Positions 6,642 to 9,373 of a stretch of DNA of 9,373 bases are shown here, piece by piece. Each line of letters begins with the position of its first letter. Within the stretch, counting starts at the first letter, position 1. Location: contig CAIVND010000144.1 in assembly GCA_903907185.1 (NCBI GenBank), forward strand, positions 1 to 9,373, written 5' to 3'. The notes under the pieces are model-generated. The model was given only the letters and a program-made list of their open reading frames with translations. It did no database searches and was not told the DNA's origin. The DNA comes from an uncultured Acidimicrobiaceae bacterium (GTDB lineage Bacteria > Actinomycetota > Acidimicrobiia > Acidimicrobiales > Bog-793). The translations under genes were made by a program, and so were the position numbers.

Positions 6642-8477
6642 GTGACTAAAAGTTGGCACGCACGATCAGTCGTCGGCATCTTCATTGTGGTCGCTGTCGT
6701 GGTCGGCGAACTGTTCTATGGATTTGGCAATACCTTCAGCTCCTCAAATTTCCCGGTTGGTAACGGCGACAGTTCCCAATCGATCTGGCTCCTTGGTTGG
6801 GTAGCTCACTCGCTGTCCACCGGGCACAATCCCTTGATCACTCGCGCCGTAGATCTGCCTAATGGGGCAAACCTCATGTTCAACACACCGCAGCTCCTGC
6901 TCGGTGCTATCGCCTCACCACTGACACTCGTGAAGGGTCCGGTCGTCGCGTTTAATGTTCTCGTCCGACTTGCCCCGCTTCTCACCGGGCTAAGTGCCCT
7001 ATTTGTGTTGAATAGATGGACCAAAAACATCGAGTACGCCGCCATCGGTGGATTGATCTTTGCTGTCGGGCCCTTCATTACTAGCCAAATGGGCATGTTT
7101 GGCCACATTCCGCTGATCTATCTCGTTGCCCTACCTCCCTTCGTACTCTTTTTCGACCGAGCCTTTATCCGTCTACAGGGATCGCCTTTTAGGAGTGGAC
7201 TTTGGCTTGGGGCGATGATCGGGCTCCAGTTCTGGATCTCGACCGAGGTACTCGCCGACCTATTGATCGTAAGTGCGATCTCTTTGGTTATCTTTTTTGG
7301 GCTTGATCTCGATTCGTTTCGAAGGTTCCGCTCGGCCTATCTGAGGTCGACAGTCGCGGCGGCACTCTCGGCCCTCGTGATCTGTGGCTATGGGATCTAC
7401 TTTGCAATGTTTGGCCCTGACCGTATTAACCATGTTGTTCAAGATGTTGGGCACCTGCAGTCGTTTCGAAACGATCTCGCCGAGATCGTCTTTCCCTCAG
7501 TGAATCAGCAGTTCACCTTCGGACCACTTGCTCATCTGACGCGATCGTTGTTTACGAAATATTCGGTGCAAGGTGGTGGTGCTGAGCTCGGTGGTTTTCT
7601 CGGCATTCCACTTATCCTCGCGTTTTGCTTTGTGCTCTACAAAAAACGCGGTGATCGACTGATCCGGTTTCTTGGTCTGTTCAGCATCGTCTCGCTCATC
7701 CTCTCGCTTGGGTCGAGGTTGCAGATCGATGGCAAGGTGTTCAATATCCCCCTTCCCGAGACGCTTCTCGTTCATATCCCACTTCTCGGGAACCTCGTCC
7801 CCGCACGATTTGCAATGTTGACCATGTTTGGAATGGTGGGTGTCGTGGCGGTTGGGGCTGTTGATCTTTTGCCGCCGATCGTTCTGACCCTAAAGGCGAC
7901 GGTTGGAGAATCAGGCGGACGACTTGTCGAGCGATCAGCACGAGTGAAAAAGTTTCAACTCGTACTCCCTATCCTCATTTTGCTATCGGTGTTTCCTCAT
8001 CTGCCCACCGGTGCAGAACAGTCAGTGATCAGTTCAGAGGATGCGCAGCGGATCGGCGAACTCATCTCTCCTAATGCAACCGTACTTACCTACCCCTTGC
8101 TCTTCCCGAATCAGCCCCTCATCAACGTGCTCCAGGCCGAGAACAACTTCTCGTTCAACGTCGAGGGCGGTGATCTCTATGTGCCAGAGACCCAGGACTC
8201 ACTGCCTCCGCTGCACCCGGGGTATGTGGAGCAAAAATTGGCGAGATCAGAGGGTTGGGGATTCTCAGTCCCGAAGGTGACACGCAAAGGTGCTGCAAGT
8301 CTGTTGTGTACATACATTACGGAACAGGGCATCACTGCAGTTATCGACTTCATCCATGCACCTCGAAATGAGCAGATCTGGCCGTGGTTTAATCGAGCGT
8401 TTGGACGACCGACTGCGACAAAAGGTGAAGCCTACATTTGGACGAATGTGAACCAACACTGCGCTGAGCGCAGCTGA
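6642..8477 (+). CDS. Large multi-pass membrane protein, GT-C-like, first of a tandem pair
   Basis: A 611-residue membrane protein of unknown function. A first membrane helix at about 9-29 leads into an outside loop with GNGDSSQSIW (40-49, acidic D43) and DLPNGANLMFNTP. About ten more hydrophobic spans follow. Near the end of the membrane part, LSLGSRLQIDG, IPLPETLLVHIPLLGNLVPARFAM is a pattern seen in YfhO/GT-C-like proteins. The last span lies at about 437-450, and a ~155-residue hydrophilic domain (from ~455) is predicted outside the cell. An early-loop acidic residue and this topology resemble lipid-sugar-using glycosyltransferases, but I recognise no specific family and assign no reaction. 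I chose GTG 6642 rather than the TTG at 6639 because the paralog aligns from a matching GTG and GGTGAG sits 8 bases upstream. Residues from about 230 onward include the segment that is identical at the DNA level to the end of the window. Confidence 0.85.
   Translation: MTKSWHARSVVGIFIVVAVVVGELFYGFGNTFSSSNFPVGNGDSSQSIWLLGWVAHSLSTGHNPLITRAVDLPNGANLMFNTPQLLLGAIASPLTLVKGPVVAFNVLVRLAPLLTGLSALFVLNRWTKNIEYAAIGGLIFAVGPFITSQMGMFGHIPLIYLVALPPFVLFFDRAFIRLQGSPFRSGLWLGAMIGLQFWISTEVLADLLIVSAISLVIFFGLDLDSFRRFRSAYLRSTVAAALSALVICGYGIYFAMFGPDRINHVVQDVGHLQSFRNDLAEIVFPSVNQQFTFGPLAHLTRSLFTKYSVQGGGAELGGFLGIPLILAFCFVLYKKRGDRLIRFLGLFSIVSLILSLGSRLQIDGKVFNIPLPETLLVHIPLLGNLVPARFAMLTMFGMVGVVAVGAVDLLPPIVLTLKATVGESGGRLVERSARVKKFQLVLPILILLSVFPHLPTGAEQSVISSEDAQRIGELISPNATVLTYPLLFPNQPLINVLQAENNFSFNVEGGDLYVPETQDSLPPLHPGYVEQKLARSEGWGFSVPKVTRKGAASLLCTYITEQGITAVIDFIHAPRNEQIWPWFNRAFGRPTATKGEAYIWTNVNQHCAERS
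7328..7446 (+). repeat. 119-bp exact direct repeat, copy 1 (inside first paralog)
   Basis: Every base from 7328 to 7446 matches 9255-9373 in the same orientation and reading frame. It encodes residues from about RSAYLRSTVAAALSA to NHVVQD. The base before it differs (T here, A in copy 2), and copy 2 is ended by the window, so the true right-hand limit is unknown. Confidence 0.95.
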
Positions 8478-8485
8478 CGCTTTTT
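8459..8485 (+). terminator. Weak candidate terminator at the end of the first paralog
   Basis: CTGCGC at 8459-8464 and GCGCAG at 8468-8473 form a 6-bp stem with a TGA loop. Five Ts follow at 8481-8485 but only after a 7-base gap. An alternative stem, AGCG at 8467-8470 with CGCT at 8478-8481, abuts the T-run but has only 4 bp. The hairpin overlaps the last codons and stop of the gene. It may be a weak terminator or attenuator between the paralogs, or chance. Confidence 0.3.
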
Positions 8486-8568
8486 CAAAGTCAGAGTAGG
8501 AACAGCAGACGCTGCACCTCTACTCGGACGCGAACTCTTAAATGAACCGATCACAAGAGTGGAGAGAT

Positions 8569-9373
8569 GTGAGCGAGAAGACAAGTCACCGGCTTTTCGT
8601 CGTCGGGTTCGTCCTAGTAGCTGGAATCCTTGGATGCCTCCTCTATGGATTTGGCGATCTGTTCAGCACGTCAAAGATTCCGATCGGGAATGGCGATAGC
8701 TCCCAGGCAGTCTGGTCATTGGCTTGGGTTGCCCACGCGCTTAGCTCCGCTTCAAATCCACTGGTCACCCGTTCGATGGATCTACCCAACGGCGCCAACT
8801 TGATGTTCAATACACCCGAGTTGCTGCTCGGTGTTCTTGCGTCACCACTCACCATTGTGAAGGGACCGGTTCTTGCACTCAACGTTCTCATCCGCCTTCT
8901 GCCCTGTCTGACAGCTTTGAGCATGTTTGTTGTGCTGAGAAAGTGGATGGTCAGGATCGAATTGGCTGGTCTTGGCGGGTTGATCTTCGGGTTCGGGCCA
9001 TTTGTCTTCGCGCAGCTTGGTGAGTTTGATCATCTCTCCCTCGCGTTTTTGATATTTATCCCTCCCACCGCACTCTTTTTCTCCCGGGCATTTATCCGAC
9101 CACAGGGTGCTCCCTGGAGGGATGGACTTTGGCTTGGGGCGATGATCGGCCTGCAGTTCTGGATCTCAATTGAGATGTTGGTCGACCTGGTAATTGTTGG
9201 TATTCCCACGCTCGTGGTTTCGTTGAGCCTCGATCGAGCGCATCTCAAAGCGAACCGCTCGGCCTATCTGAGGTCGACAGTCGCGGCGGCACTCTCGGCC
9301 CTCGTGATCTGTGGCTATGGGATCTACTTTGCAATGTTTGGCCCTGACCGTATTAACCATGTTGTTCAAGATG
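8569..9373 (+). CDS. Large multi-pass membrane protein, GT-C-like, second of the tandem pair, cut by right edge
   Basis: Paralog of the preceding gene, open to the window end, so only about 268 residues are present. The N-terminal helix, D43 in GNGDSSQAVW, DLPNGANLMFNTP, LASPLT.VKGPV and GLWLGAMIGLQFWIS all line up without gaps, and the two proteins look roughly 60% identical by eye over the first 220 residues. I use GTG 8569: it aligns with the paralog's start and has GGAGAG just upstream, although the spacing is short. An in-frame ATG at 8542 would add nine residues but has no ribosome binding site. The gap from the previous stop is 91 bases. The role is unknown, as for its neighbour. The final 119 bases are identical to the paralog, in the same frame, after a diverged stretch. 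The encoded C-terminal part is therefore uncertain if that tract is an assembly effect. Confidence 0.8.
   Translation, partial: MSEKTSHRLFVVGFVLVAGILGCLLYGFGDLFSTSKIPIGNGDSSQAVWSLAWVAHALSSASNPLVTRSMDLPNGANLMFNTPELLLGVLASPLTIVKGPVLALNVLIRLLPCLTALSMFVVLRKWMVRIELAGLGGLIFGFGPFVFAQLGEFDHLSLAFLIFIPPTALFFSRAFIRPQGAPWRDGLWLGAMIGLQFWISIEMLVDLVIVGIPTLVVSLSLDRAHLKANRSAYLRSTVAAALSALVICGYGIYFAMFGPDRINHVVQD
9255..9373 (+). repeat. 119-bp exact direct repeat, copy 2 (last bases of window)
   Basis: Identical to 7328-7446. The preceding ~75 bases (9180-9254) are clearly diverged from the matching part of the first paralog, so identity begins abruptly. A shorter similar tract lies upstream: 9123-9149 equals 7196-7222 over 27 bases. 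Confidence 0.95.

Overview
The window looks like a chromosomal segment from an actinobacterium, judged from sequence alone. Base composition is moderately GC-rich. Several starts are GTG or TTG. The Zur regulator has the motif layout of mycobacterial-type Zur/FurB, and the zinc/manganese binding protein belongs to a group common in actinobacteria. An acidimicrobial-type lineage would fit, but I cannot prove it from this DNA.

Layout, left to right. Positions 1-4984 are one leftward block of five genes: a binding protein (4025-4984), its ATPase (3090-4025), two different ABC-3 permeases (2165-3037 and 1275-2168), and a multi-pass membrane protein of GT-C/PTPS-related type (1-1272) that runs off the left edge. 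Three junctions are tightly coupled: a 1-base TGATG overlap, a 4-base GTGA overlap and a 2-base gap. Positions 4985-5137 are a divergent control region with a hexamer-repeat operator of Fur/Zur type. Positions 5138-5551 encode Zur, facing right. A polyphosphate kinase 2 gene (5562-6386) converges on zur with a 10-base gap.

After a gene-free stretch (6387-6641) come two tandem rightward paralogs of a large membrane protein. One is complete (6642-8477). The second (8569 onward) is cut by the right edge. The last 119 bases of the window are an exact copy of an internal part of the first paralog.

How the parts fit. Under zinc limitation, Zur would release the operator at 5014-5043 and allow expression of the uptake system. 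The binding protein hands metal to a channel probably made of both permeases, driven by the ATPase, which ends in a His-rich tail. The metal-ligand set inferred for the binding protein (2 His, 2 Glu) and the two-permease layout recall manganese importers, while the regulator and the His-rich tail point to zinc. The membrane protein at the far end of the block may be co-expressed with the importer. PPK2 and the paralog pair have no evident link to metal uptake. I saw no tRNA, rRNA, CRISPR array, transposase or phage gene.
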